A stretch of 64,000 bases of DNA from Grammothele lineata (taxonomy: Eukaryota; Basidiomycota; Agaricomycetes; Polyporales; Polyporaceae). The notes under the pieces were generated by a model, which was given only the letters and a program-made list of their open reading frames with translations, did no database searches and was not told where the DNA came from. Positions 23,832 to 34,559 of this stretch are shown piece after piece. The position numbers were made by a program, and so were the translations under genes. Location: assembly GCA_002150815.3 (NCBI GenBank), contig NDFF03000010.1, positions 54,470 through 118,469 of the forward strand, given 5' to 3'. How positions within the stretch are numbered: the first letter of the stretch is position 1; each line of letters opens with the position of its first letter.

Positions 23832-24393
23832 TTGATACGGTATTGGGGTATCCCGAAAGCCACAATTCACAGCTCTGTTGTAACCGACCATGCATAGTGT
23901 TCTCCCGTCTCTTCACACATATTTTGCATACAGAAAACGAGTCCACAAAAGCGCGAGGAACGTCGACCGTGGAGGGCACCGAGACCGACGTGAGCACGAC
24001 GTAACACAATCCATCCTTCTGCTAAGGGCAGCACGGATGTCCAGAATGACATTTCGCCGTCATAGTAATACAACTTTCGAGGTGTTGCATACTTCTCCCA
24101 ATGGGTCACCGAGGGGCATGACGAGGATAAGCTTGCGCGCGGCGAGTCTTGTGGCAGGTGCTATGCATCACGTGGTGGCCGTCCGTTGACAGAAGCGCGC
24201 TGGATACTCCTCCAGCCTGCGAATTGGCGACGTCCTCAACATTCCGCAGCTTGCCCAAGCCTGGGTTCCAGTTTGCACCCAGAACGCCACATATCCCGTC
24301 ATTCCACTCATCTAATACTGCATCACAATTGCAGATGACTTTCAGGAAATTTCTATGCCGCTCGGCCACAGCACACCGAGCCCCAGTCCACCT
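23832..24393. other. Unassigned spacer before RdRP copy B
   Basis: No gene supported; homology to twin B' stops at 24,394 and this stretch has no counterpart at 9607 onward. Confidence 0.4.
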
Positions 24394-26076
24394 CGGCCAC
24401 CAATAGCGACGGTCGCCAACGCGGCGGACCGTCGGACGAGACGGTTCGAATCGAGGAGACAAGACTTAGGCATAACGGCAAGCCGCGCACCAGGGAAACG
24501 TCCACCGCGGATGGCGTCGTGGCAAGGTAGAAGCCGACTCGGACTGCCACGTCCGACGACGTTGAAGGTGAGTGCCTGCCCTGCCAGCCTGCTCGCACTC
24601 TTCCCCACTCTCCGTCGTTCGCATGTCGCGTGTGATGATGTTCGTTCCCCGCATCCCCCCCCCCTCCCCTGAGCTCCCTAGGAGGAACGACGGCTGACTG
24701 GAGGCCATCTCCTAGGTCACCTACGACTAGCGGTCGAACGGCGGGAGGTCCGAGTCCTAACGAGACTGCGTCTGACCGCCCGGAAGCTTTATGGGTTAGC
24801 CCTGTGGCGAACCGAGCGGGCCTCGATGGCAGTCATGCCGAGACTCTCAGTCTTGCGCAGTTGTCGTCCCAGCCTGCTCGGGGGTGCTGTTTGGGTGGAC
24901 TCGAGGAGCTACTGGGTGAGGTGGAGACAAGTTGGGTGGGCAGGGCGATGAAGACGGGTGCGAGATGAAGGATTGCCACGCGATAAGGACGACGAAGGCG
25001 GCGGCGGCGGCGGCAGAATCGTCTGCGACCGCGGACTCGGCCTCCACAGCAACTTTATGGGCAAGCCCGATTAGTATGATGGCAAGGTTCAGCAGGTCGC
25101 ACGGCTCGAGGCCATCAACGACCTTGGCAAGGACGGTATCGCGCAAAACGCATCGTTTCGCGCGTTACTTCGGCTTGTGGCGCATGCTACAAGTGCCCGT
25201 ACCGCGCCAGATAGTCAGTCAGCGCAGGGACGACCTGCGCGTGTTCTTGACCCAGAAGTCCGTCCTGCGCGGACGCGTATTCGTCGGGTTCGGCGCAAAG
25301 GTCAATAAGGTGTTCCTGATGGAGGCCCCCAAGGACTACGAGAGGAGCACGAGGGAACCCGGAGATGATAGACGGCGCAACCCGCTCGAATGCGAATCGA
25401 ATGCGAATCAAGTAAGGTTTCTGATTCGCCGAGTTTATCTGTCCTGCTCACCTCAATGATGTAGCTGACGTCGCAACGGGCAACACGTTTCGATCTCGGC
25501 TTTTCGATTCTCGTACTCGTTCTGAGATTCGCCGAAGAGAAGATTTTCCGTGTCGACGATCAATGTAAGTGCGGTTGTATTGAGCAATCGCGCAAATTGT
25601 TTCTCATACCGATGTTACAGACGCTCCCCATGACATATTCCACATCTAGACCGACAGCTGCGGCTTCCTGACCAGCACGGCACTGAGCGCCGTCGCCGGC
25701 CAGATGGGGCTGTAAGAACGCCCCACCGCCGTCCAAGGCCGCGCCAAGGGTCTCTGGGTCCTCCACCCGCGTGACGAAGCCCCGGCTGGGGTCCCGCCCA
25801 AGATCTGGATCCAATCCAACGCGGCGGTCCCATGCTTCGTCAGAGAAGGTCCCGTCGCGGGCTCGCGCAGGGTGGCGACCGGCACGTCCCCCACTTGGAG
25901 CGCCTCAAGCTGTAAATCTTCCATGTCGTTCACGGTGCTGGCGAGCATCTAGTCGAGCAACCCTTCGCTCTCCCCGCCCTCGTGCCCATCTTTGCGGATG
26001 CACCTGTCAACCCGAGCGCGCGCATGATCGGTCCCCAGAGCATGCTGAACGACGCGCTTCGTCGCGATCCCACCGA
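24394..26076 (+). repeat. Duplicated RdRP block, uninterrupted twin (B)
   Basis: This 1,683-bp block is the inverted counterpart of 625-793 plus 8093-9606, equal in total length to the base. It includes the inversion junction near 25,817, proving that the inversion predates the duplication. Its left edge is at cggcca (24,394) and its right edge at caccga (26,071-26,076). Neither edge has terminal repeats or a target duplication, so it is a segmental duplication rather than a transposon. Confidence 0.9.
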
Positions 26077-26327
26077 AGCGCTCGACGGCACACCAGAGGA
26101 GCGGCGTCGCCTTCGGGCCCGCTCGCTGTGTGAGCGGCTGCACTTCCGCCTCGAGCGTCTGCTGCACGAGCGTGACGAACGTGGCAGTCGGCACACCGTT
26201 GTGCGAAAGGTTTAGGATCGTCAAACGCGAGAGCCGGCTCGGGATCGTCACGCACGGCGGGGCGAGCAGGTCGGAAATGCGGTGCGAGTCCGTCCACGGC
26301 GTGTGTTCGATCTTCAACGGCGACTTG
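25817..26327 (-). other. Internal 510-bp inversion within RdRP copy B
   Basis: Plus-strand RdRP coding stops after PPKIWIQ at the word ggatcc (about 25,815) and resumes at about 26,328 with IQAGVVP. The intervening piece reads correctly only on the minus strand, from KIEHTPWTDSHRISDLLAPP at 26,317 to TKHGTAALDWIQ near 25,820. Flipping it restores the protein order seen in copy A (KIWI...IVHTTPTDASRIFDLL...TKHGTAMDLIQAGF). The palindromic ggatcc at the left breakpoint may have helped the rearrangement. Confidence 0.85.
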
Positions 26328-26832
26328 TCGATTCAAGCGGGCGTCGTTCCCTAGCGACTGCCGAAGCGTTCACTGTTCCTAGTACGTGATCTTTCTTCTA
26401 TGGGCGAGCGCGAAAGACTGATCTCGAAACGTAGAGACCCATACGGTGTGCTGAATGAAGACGAAACCCGTTTCAAGTCTACCAAGAACCTCAAGGACCC
26501 GCTCGAGGACCCTACCCCTCACATCCTACTCGGCGATGTTCTGGTACTTTACCGGTCCCATCTCTGGAACGACTTCGCGGCGTGCTAATGGGCTTCTTCA
26601 CAGATATACCGAAACCCGAATCGGCTACCGTGGGATGTTCAGAAGGTGAGTATCCCATACCATCCTACATAATCCGCACTAACATTTGACACAGGTTACC
26701 GCAGTCGAATGTCCCGAGTTGTCACAGTATACAGACGTTATTGTACTTGTTTGCCAGTATCCTTGCGGGTGGAGGTTAGAGACGTATCTTCTCTCTTTGT
26801 TGGGCAATGCTAACGCTCTGGATTGCCTTCAG

Positions 26833-26843
26833 ACTACGACGGG
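26833..26843 (+). other. RdRP catalytic microexon (D-Y-D-G), one base short
   Basis: After the exon ending in codons for LAGG plus a lone G (intron gttagag...cttcag) comes actacgacggg, then a donor gtatgt and, after cactccggcag, the exon starting atgtatgtgtctg. With the preceding G the microexon reads D-Y-D-G. Twelve bases rather than eleven are needed to give a final Asp and keep the frame into VCVCIYEP. The active-site motif of eukaryotic RdRPs is D-x-D-G-D, so this is the catalytic loop with a probable one-base loss in a run of G. Confidence 0.65.
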
Positions 26844-28129
26844 GTATGTTGGAAAGATGGTAGCGCTGATTTGTACTGACACTCCGGCAGATGTATGTGT
26901 CTGTATATACGAGCCTCGTCGCGTTTCGTGCTTCGCAAGCTCTCCGGTCCTCCTCCGGAGAACTTCCTGAAGAACAACTTCGAGGATCAAAGCACTATAC
27001 GGCAAGTGTTGGCGATGGCCAAGGATCTCGAGAACCTCGCTGGCGATCCGGACGAGTACCGCAAGAAGTTTCAAAGCGCCTTGCTCATCGGTCTCGCCAC
27101 TGCCTCAGTTGGCCAGTACTCGATGTTTCAAGTGAATTCGATATACGCCAATGGCTATGATGCACCGGACACTATCCGTAACGCGTTCATGTGAGCATCC
27201 ACTAGATTGTGGTACTAGCTGTAACCTGATCAGTTGACTCAACCCATTTCAGGTTCAATACCATTTTGGACTCGCGCAAAAGCGGACATTGCGTTAAGAA
27301 AGATGTTATCAAGGCCGATAAGCTCAAGTATGATCGGCGGCAGCCCGACTGTCTGTTCAACCAAAGCCGGCGCGCAGAGCGCACAAGGCAATGTCGCTTG
27401 GCTCAAACGCGATAACAGCCGCCTTGGCCGGTTCGTGCTCAACGACTTCCTCAACGCAGGAAAGCGCATGCGAGACAGAAAGCTTGGGGAGTACGGAAAC
27501 ATCCGTAATGCGTATCTGTGCGACGCGGGCTACACCACGTAGACCTGCCCGATGGCGACCTATGGCAACTGCTTCCGCACGAAAACCTTCGAGGCCTACG
27601 ACGTGTTCAATTGCACTCCTCCACTAGCACATCATAGATCATATCGACAAATGGCGGACGCTCGCGCGCGAAGACTCCAAGGCCAAGGCTCAAGCGCCGT
27701 CCACGCCCTCCCGTTGCGCGCGCGCGAACCCGGTTCCGCGTCTGCCGCTTTGTCCCCTTCTTCGTCCACCACGTCCGCTCCCGCCCCCTTCCTGGGCCCC
27801 GCCAAAGCACGGCTTGCACGATGGGACGAGCTCTCGCGGTCCTTCGCTACGGGGACCGTGTTGCCCTTCGACTCCCCGCTCCTCTCACTCGCTGACCTCG
27901 AGCTGCTGCGCGCGTCGTGGGCGTGCGTGCACAAGCCCAGGTTCGCGTGGAGCGTTGCGTTTACGGGCGAGTTCGCGAAGCTGTGCAACAAGGTTGGCCG
28001 CGGTGACTACTACGAGGGCGGCGATGAGGTCGACGGCGGCGGCGATGACGGTGACGACGGGCGAGTGCGTGCATGTCTGGGCTGGGTTCGCGACCAGGTG
28101 CGCGTTCATTCGCCCCTATGCATCTCTGG

Positions 28130-29000
28130 GTGATTGCGCGAGGTGGATAGCTGACCTCGCGTTGTGCAGAGCTGCCGTGGTGGAGATCTTTAACGCGTTT
28201 GCGGTCTATGGTTTTGCCGCGAGTTCGCACCTTCCGTACGCCGGTGAGTGTTTCTTCGGGCGATTGACCGACTAGGACGACTGCGCCCACGTCCCCATCC
28301 TTCCCGCCCCCATCCTTCCCGCACACGTCCCCCTCCCCTCCGCACATGTCCCTTCCCCTCCGTCTTTTTTTTTTTTTTTTTTTTTTTTTTTCATCGAATA
28401 GGTGTATTTTATCCCGTCTTCCGTATACAGGGACCCGCGGCGAGGCCAAGGGCGGGCGGGGCGCTAGGCCCGTACGCTGGTAGTACGTACTTAAATAATG
28501 TAGAGACGCGGTAGTTCGAAACATCGCTCGGAAAGTGATGAACAGTCTGGGGCAGCCCGGGAGCGGGGGAAAGGGAAAGGAGCCAGAGTGGACGACGAAA
28601 TGCAAAGTAGTATCTAGAGGGTCAGCCTTCCACTCCGTCCACGCCCCCTTTTACTCCGCCCACGATTCTTCCATTCTATCTCTGGCGGATTCTTAAGTAC
28701 GTTTGACACGTTACTGACCTGCTCTTCCGTAGGAATGTTACAACTCCAGTAGCTTTGCGGAGGGTCGTTGCGCAGAGTTGGGAGACGCTTTGAACACGGC
28801 ATTCTGTGTGTGTGTTCTCGTCGCGGTTATCCCAGCTGTATACTCAACTCATTATGTGGCGTGCAGGCTATTCCCGGATATGGATGACAGTCTCAACGCC
28901 CGGGGGTCCGAGCATCGGCAGGCGTTTGTGCGACGTGAGAACACACGTTCTAAAATCTGAGTGAGTGCTCTGGTCCTCGTGTACGATTGATTCTCTTGGT
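28130..29000 (+). repeat. 3' flank of RdRP copy B, shared with 50,630-51,090
   Basis: Two blocks recur in the same order at about 50,636-50,710 and 50,866-51,080 (for example gctgacctcgcg near 28,153 and gttctcgtcgcggt near 28,815). One frame (AAVVEIFNAFAVYG near 28,175) may be an RdRP C-terminal exon; the second block is unassigned. The shared order shows that a larger RdRP-plus-flank unit was copied, not only the gene. Confidence 0.65.
28365..28391. repeat. Homopolymer run of 27 T
   Basis: A single uninterrupted T run, preceded by C-rich short repeats (cccgcccccatccttcccgc). It could be the fossil of a poly(A) tail on the minus strand or a slippage-grown microsatellite; no element boundary is evident. 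Confidence 0.8.
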
Positions 29001-31305
29001 GCTCACGGTGTTATAGAGTCCTGATCGGACTTCGGCATACACTGCTTCGATCATCGCGAAGGACCAGCAGCACAGCGTCCATCTCAGGCAACATCATATA
29101 CAGCTGGCTGGTCAGTCGAGTTCACGAGGCTCTTATTTCGCGGCACGTAAAGCACATGTAGAATACTTCCGTGACCTACTACATACAACTATCCCTCTGC
29201 TTCCTGGTGGTGTCATTGTCTAGGAGTCGAAGAGTCTCGAAATGTGCCACTTACCTTGCCGGCGCTTCTAACACTACAGAAGACTCTTCCAGTAGCACCC
29301 GTTCGACGCCCACTTACTCCATTACCCTCGAAACACTCGAAAACTCTGAGGTTCGTGTCAAAGAAATTACATGCTTCGTATGATGTACAGTCAGGTAAAA
29401 TGTAGGAGTTTTCTTAGAGAGAATGGGGTGAGCAAAGAGGGGGCGGGACCAAAACTGGATCTGAGGAGTGTCGTGGGACGAAATTGCGATCTCTGGGGCC
29501 TTTGCGTGTCACATTCCCTCACTGCAATCTGCTTTCCTCAGGAAATGTTTCCCACGCCTGCTCACGAAGTGAGTAACCTTTACCGTGACGTTCGGTTGTC
29601 ACCGTTGAGAGTCGGGCGAGGTCTCATATCAGTCTTCTTCACACGAAGACGAACTTGGAGTGGGATCGCCTTCAATGCGTGTACTAGGTCAGCATCTCGC
29701 TGGGACTCACGTCGCGAACAGCCCAGGTACCTTCCATCAGGAGGACTTGGACGCACCACCCCCGCAGATTCCAGCTGAAGGGGAATCAGATGACGAGGAG
29801 GCTCATTACGACGATGATGGGGCTGCCGACCCGATGGGTTCTTGTGACCGTAAAGTGGAGGCACCAAACACACAGGGTGAGTTACCTATGGTCAATAACA
29901 GCGTATGCTGTGGCACTATACGGTACTCTTCAACTGACCGTTTAGACAATTGTTCTGAAGATCTCGTTCAACAAATTCGTCTCTTATGTGCCAACCTTTC
30001 CCTAGAGCGGAAAAATGGCGGCGGAGAGATCGCCCCCGCACATTTCGTCCGTGGTCTTTACACCCAAGGATTCATATCCCACCGTCAGCGGAGCGAGTTT
30101 CTCCAGCACTTCGAGCACGGACGCGAAAGAGCAGAGTCCGTCTCTCGCACTGAACCTCGTGACGATGATCCGCACAGCGACACCGGCGGCGTTGAACGCA
30201 ACAGTTCCCCACCGTACCTGGCTGGACGTCCACAGGAATTGGAGGCACTACTTTATGCTTACCTTGCAGCCAAGGTAGGAACGGATGTGACAATCAGAAT
30301 GATTGATACTCGAACCGATTACAGGGTTACACGCCAAGCAGTCATCCTAGAATCACTCCGAGCGCTGGGGAAGACATCTCTCCTATCCCGCCATCCGCCC
30401 ACTGTGCCCTTCCACACCCATTGACCACAGGTGAGTTTTTTCAGCGGGAGATCTGCGCGGATTACTAGCGTTGCTAAAACTTCAAACCCCTAGGAAGAAT
30501 GTCCGTTCAGCAGCGAACGGGCCCAATTTTGCCACCGCCACCGATAGTGAAACCACTCGTCCCAGCCTCCAACACGCTTCTGGGCGCGTCTCAGCACATA
30601 ACATTAGTACCTCAGTCCAATACACAGGATCGAATCGCTAGTGCACAAGGTAGGCTGGAATAGCCATACGTCAACGAGAGGCATCGACATCTTCCTGTCT
30701 ATCATCAGCCCGAAGTCAGACTGACCTCTAATTCATACGGCTGTTGGTCTGTTGTAGACGATTCATATCCTCCTGTAGAGGAAAGCCGTTCTTCTGTGTA
30801 CGAAACTGCTACCGAGCAGGAGTATGAAGTACGCGTTCAGTATTCTCAAGAGTGAAAACACTGAAGCTCACCGTCAGCGCGAGTCGTCCGACCCAGTGGC
30901 GACAAAGGATGATATAGCACGGGTCATGGCCACTGCCTCTGCCATCAGGGACGAATTTGAACAAATCTGATCAGAATGGAAGTCTCGAACCTTACAGGCT
31001 GGACCGTCAGAAGACCGACCCGATTGCCATCTGCCTGAACGAGAATCCCCAGCGGAGGACAGGCACGCCCGTCACGATGGAAGAGAAGCGCATACAGGGT
31101 GCAGAAGCGCTCATGAGCTCGACGGTGCCACCCGCGAAGAGAGCGAGGATGTTTCAAGTTATGAGGGCGACGTCGATGACGATACTCGATCCCAAGGCAA
31201 GCTGCACTCTCTCCCGAAGAGGCGATCCCCAGAGCACAGGCAGCTCTCGGTGCGTGCGATGAGAGCTCTCGTATGACAGTTGATTGACCCCGTTCTAGCG
31301 AGACG
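29001..31305 (+). other. Region upstream of the disrupted gene, possible 5' exons
   Basis: Several plus-strand frames could be early exons of the gene that follows. The longest runs 29,660-30,424 (acidic, with EGESDDEEAHYDDDGAADP and a Leu-rich C-terminal part); another spans 30,957-31,262. They carry no recognised domain and are separated by stretches with possible GT-AG introns (for example gtatgacag...ttctag ending at 31,293). I cannot join them with confidence. Confidence 0.35.
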
Positions 31306-32151
31306 TGCAAACACACGCACGAATACTCCTGAAGCGTTCTACCAAGAAATCCCCATTTCCTCGCTCGCGGATCGCTACCATCGCGGACCTCGAGATGTTC
31401 GATCCCGAGAAGGGTAAGCGGTGCTGCACCAGTAGGAAGTTTCAGATAGATGTGTCCGGCACGCCGACTTCGCCCTGGAACGCGTCTGCTACTGCGGTCT
31501 TCGTCGAGGATTTCTTGAAGGTCTCTCAGTATGCTTGCAAGGACGCGAATAAGATCACTCGCATGTTCAGAAGCCACATACGCACCCTACAGAGCCACTG
31601 CAGGCAGTTCGGGGTGAACGACGATCGCCATCCGGATGACAGGGATCCGGAGACAGACGTGCCGTTGCCCTCGGTGCGAATTCCACGCACCGAAACAAAT
31701 CCCTGGAAGACCAGTGAAAGCACGGCTCCCATGCCGCCGGAGGCGAAAGTTGAGAAGCAGAGGAAGGCTCATAGTCGGGCTATGAGGAAGCAACGTGTGA
31801 GTCTGCTTTGGGTCACAGCGTCCGTTGCTCGTTATCTGACACATACTTCAGCTGTTCCATTGCAGGCTGCTCATATGCAAACTGTACAAGGCGCTACACC
31901 GACACATTCCTATCATCCGTCGGCTCGGACCCGCGGGGATGAGCTCGGATGAAGAAGACATGGGCGCCCCGATTCGACGCTACCAGATCATGGTCAAGAA
32001 AGGACGGTCGGTGCATTTGACAGGCCTGTTGCGTCTGTTAGACGCACTGGAGCGATACCGACGGGACAAGTATGGTGAGGCGATCGGTGCCTCGGCGCAC
32101 CTTCGCTTTCTCAGTATCCAGGTGTCGCCGAAAACCTTCGTCGTCAAAAAC

Positions 32152-32161
32152 CTGCCGAGGA
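32152..32161. repeat. Mutator-like element target duplication, left (ctgccgagga)
   Basis: The 10-bp word is repeated at 38,615-38,624. A 9-11 bp duplication is typical of Mutator-like elements. Deleting the element plus one copy restores the reading frame of the host gene. Confidence 0.9.
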
Positions 32162-33075
32162 CACCAACTGTTGTACACCTGATACATCAAGTACTGGCCA
32201 ACTGCCTAAAACGTTATGCAACTAATTATGGCGGAATTTTTGATGCATTACGAAGTCCCGGGTGATCCGGGATGAACCCCCCAATGCGGCAGGTGGTCCT
32301 CCGGGTGCCATTATCAGTGCCCCTGCAGTGCAGATTAGCTTATCTCTCTTGATTACAGCCCAGGAATCTAATCTCCCCTTCCGCGCCTATCCTAGGCACT
32401 TTCCCATCAATCCCGTGCACCTTCCCATCAATCCCGCGCACCCTCCCGCGCCTCCCGCCCCCTGCGCGCGCCCTCCCGCCCCTCGCGCGCGCTTTGGGCG
32501 CTTTTTTTTGGTTTTCCGGGAGACCCCATTGAAGTTATAGCGCAATCAGTTCCCCACCTATTGGGGGCGCATTAGGTGCATTCAATGCGGATTGTAGCCG
32601 CATTTTGGACCCATCTAATGCGCCCGTAATAGGTGGGCTAGTACTTGTTTACTAGCAGGGGGCTAAATGGGCCAGGTGCGCGCATCAATCTTCAAATAGC
32701 TCACGCGTTTTTTGCGTCCCTCGCGCGCGAAGGGACGCGTTTGAAAGCTGTATTCAAAGGCTTTAAAACGCGACCTTTCGCGTGCGAATCCGTCCACGCG
32801 TTCCCGAGATAGGTCATCTGCTCCTCCTGAGTAGCACCAGGGGGAGCAGGTGTATCTCGGGCAAATGTGGACGGAATCGCGCCGTCTTTTTTGTGTTTTG
32901 TGCGCATTTGTAAGTACTATTGAGGAGTACACGCGCGCAGCCGCGCGCTTTTGATTTCCACCCTCAAGAGGGGGTGGAATCCTCCCCCTATCACCAGGCC
33001 AGGGAGACCTATCTCCCTCATTTGTGGTTCGTTTCCCTTCGTTCTTTTTGCATTTTGTATATGTATATAGCCCAT
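32162..33075 (+). repeat. Mutator-like element long terminal inverted repeat, left
   Basis: Pairs with 37,715-38,614 in reverse complement. The first 17 bases are loosely matched (both begin CA and share CTGT); from ctgatacatcaagt (32,178) identity is high. A GC-rich section near 32,400-32,480 differs by insertions, and similarity fades after about 33,000. It contains a large internal palindrome at 32,553-32,637. Confidence 0.85.
32553..32637. repeat. 85-bp imperfect palindrome inside the TIR
   Basis: The arms cccacctatt + gggcgcattag and their complements (ctaatgcgccc + aataggtggg) enclose two smaller mirrored words around gcggattgtagccgc. The same palindrome is present in the right TIR at about 38,142-38,226. 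It would form a cruciform or RNA hairpin and could be a protein-binding site (inference). Confidence 0.8.
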
Positions 33076-33286
33076 GTCTGGTGCAGCTTAAACGCATATT
33101 CATCTCTCAAATCTACTGTCTACAGGTAGGGAGTACTGTTTTGGGACCTTCCTGCTTTCATCTCTCCCTGGCATCCTTGAAGAAGAACCCGACGTTTTGA
33201 TACTTGGTACACTTACAATACACATTGTCCTCAAGCGCATCCAGTAATTAGATCAGTTATAATCTACCATATAACAAGAGGGGACA

Positions 33287-33324
33287 CATGTTCTCCTCCT
33301 GACCCTATGTTGGAGGAGAACATG
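33287..33324. repeat. Perfect 13-bp hairpin catgttctcctcc
   Basis: Arms 33,287-33,299 and 33,312-33,324 pair perfectly across a 12-base loop. A second hairpin built from the same core word (caggaggagaa at 34,026-34,036 with its complement at 34,048-34,058) lies 0.7 kb away. Confidence 0.8.
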
Positions 33325-34228
33325 CTGTAACTCTATAGCCGCTCAACCTATTCACAAGCGGTTTTTTTCCCCCACCTGACATACCATCCCTCTACACAGC
33401 GCCACGCCGTGCCACCGGAATTCGGGTGATTTGATGGGGTAGGGGGAACCAGTGGGTGAGACGGGTGGGTGACAGGCTTCTTGACATACGGAATTCGCTG
33501 GTGACCAAGGCCAGCGGATTCCGAGTGACCCGCCCATTGGAATCCAGAGGGCGTGCTCGCCGCGGCTTTGCCGCGATCAAATCCCCTTGCCCATGGTCTC
33601 CCGAGAGATCCGGGGTTCGGCATCAGCGAAGTCCGAAGCGCCCAAACACGACAGTTAGAATATGATGTCATCTTCAGCATGCCATACTAGTACTCACTTA
33701 AAATGATCAACGAATATCTTCGCTGTTCATACACGCACCGTGACCGTTCAGTGCTTGGGGGTGCTCGGAAGGTGTATGCGAGGACTCTAAAACACTTCCG
33801 CTTGCCCAAGAATTGGCTCCACGGTAGGAGAAGTCGTAGCATGTTCTCCTCATCCCTTAGGAGACAGATAGACCATACAGCGCGGATCTTGCAACTCGGC
33901 ATGAAGCACTTCGATTAACAACTTCAATCTAATGCATCTATTAGTCAATCACTGAGCGATACGTCGAGTGTGCAATAGCACTTCAATAAACATTGAATCG
34001 ACTATGTCGCCTATGCATACTAGGGCAGGAGGAGAATGTGATATAACTTCTCCTCCTGTCATCCGATGCTTCTCCAAGCAGATGCAATTGAAACCCATTG
34101 CAGTTGCCTTTCCAACGAGGTGGTGCGCGCCGCGGCGCGCGCAGAAATGGTGGGGATATCCTCTAGTGATTGTGTAAGGGCACACCAAAAACAATGTTAT
34201 ATTGTGGTTGCGTTCAGGCCCAACAACG

Positions 34229-34308
34229 TGCCTGTGGCGCAGTTGGATTGTTGCTTCCACAACTCTTGCAGTTGCTCTTGTTCGATTCCCATAGTTTGCT
34301 TCTTTTTT
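34229..34308 (+). tRNA. tRNA-like sequence with Pol III boxes, probably a SINE head or tRNA pseudogene
   Basis: A box A-like word tggcgcagttgg lies at 34,235-34,246 and a box B-like word gttcgattcc at 34,280-34,289, 33 bases apart, as in tRNA genes. A T6 terminator-like run is at 34,303-34,308. An anticodon-type hairpin (caac...gttg with a 7-base loop tcttgca) sits between them. The acceptor and T stems do not pair well, so a functional tRNA is unlikely. Confidence 0.4.
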
Positions 34309-34559
34309 CGATAGTATCACTCTATTTGATGAACCTGCCGGCGTTCCGCCGGATAAAATCGTTCGTGATCATCCATCAATGTACCCTGGCGCCAGCGTGC
34401 CCGCTCAGCGGAATCCGCATTGCATGCCCGGCGGATACTGGCGAGCTTGGAAGCTGACGGATTCCACCTGGCATGCCTGTGGCCGCCGCTGAGCGCCCCT
34501 CCCCTACGGAATCCAGTGGCACGGCGTGGCGCCGTGTATATATTCTCCAAGTTTCAGCA

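Larger units (their letters stand above)
24930..28250 (+). pseudogene. Cellular RNA-dependent RNA polymerase, copy B (rearranged)
   Basis: Same family and exon order as copy A. Plus-strand pieces: near 25,055 NFMGKPD then a stop then YDGKVQQVARLEA; 25,150-25,420 with FARYFGLWRMLQV and VFVGFGAKVNKVFLMEA; 25,480-25,560 the FSNS-type exon; 25,655-25,815 with CGFLTSTALSAVAGQMG, a stop, RPTAVQGRAKGLWVLHP and PPKIWIQ. Then an inverted segment (25,817-26,327) encodes the next piece on the minus strand (ILNLSHNGVPTATF, TKHGTAALDWI). The plus strand resumes at 26,330 with IQAGVVP, RFKSTKNLKDPLEDP, NPNRLPWDVQK, CPELSQYTDVIV, LRKLSGPPPENFLKN, and a C-terminal part (LARWDELSRSF, LELLRASWACVHK) to about 28,000. 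Besides the inversion there are several stops, and the catalytic microexon is one base short of a frame-preserving length. Confidence 0.85.

Noticed and set aside
625..26076. The inverted twins as a mere assembly artefact
   Set aside because: One twin contains a complete 7.3-kb transposon with proper target duplication, the flanks differ on all sides and at least one base differs. An artefact cannot be fully excluded without reads, but the insertion pattern is biologically coherent.
15522..28250. Viral origin of the RdRP sequences
   Set aside because: The motifs (LAGG loop with expected D-x-D-G-D, NLSHNGVP, FKSTRNLKDP, RLPWDVQK) and the intron-rich structure belong to the cellular RNA-silencing polymerase family, not to RNA-virus polymerases.
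28365..28391. Poly-T as the tail of a retrotransposed gene
   Set aside because: No intron-less gene copy or target duplication is found next to it; the RdRP sequence nearby retains introns.
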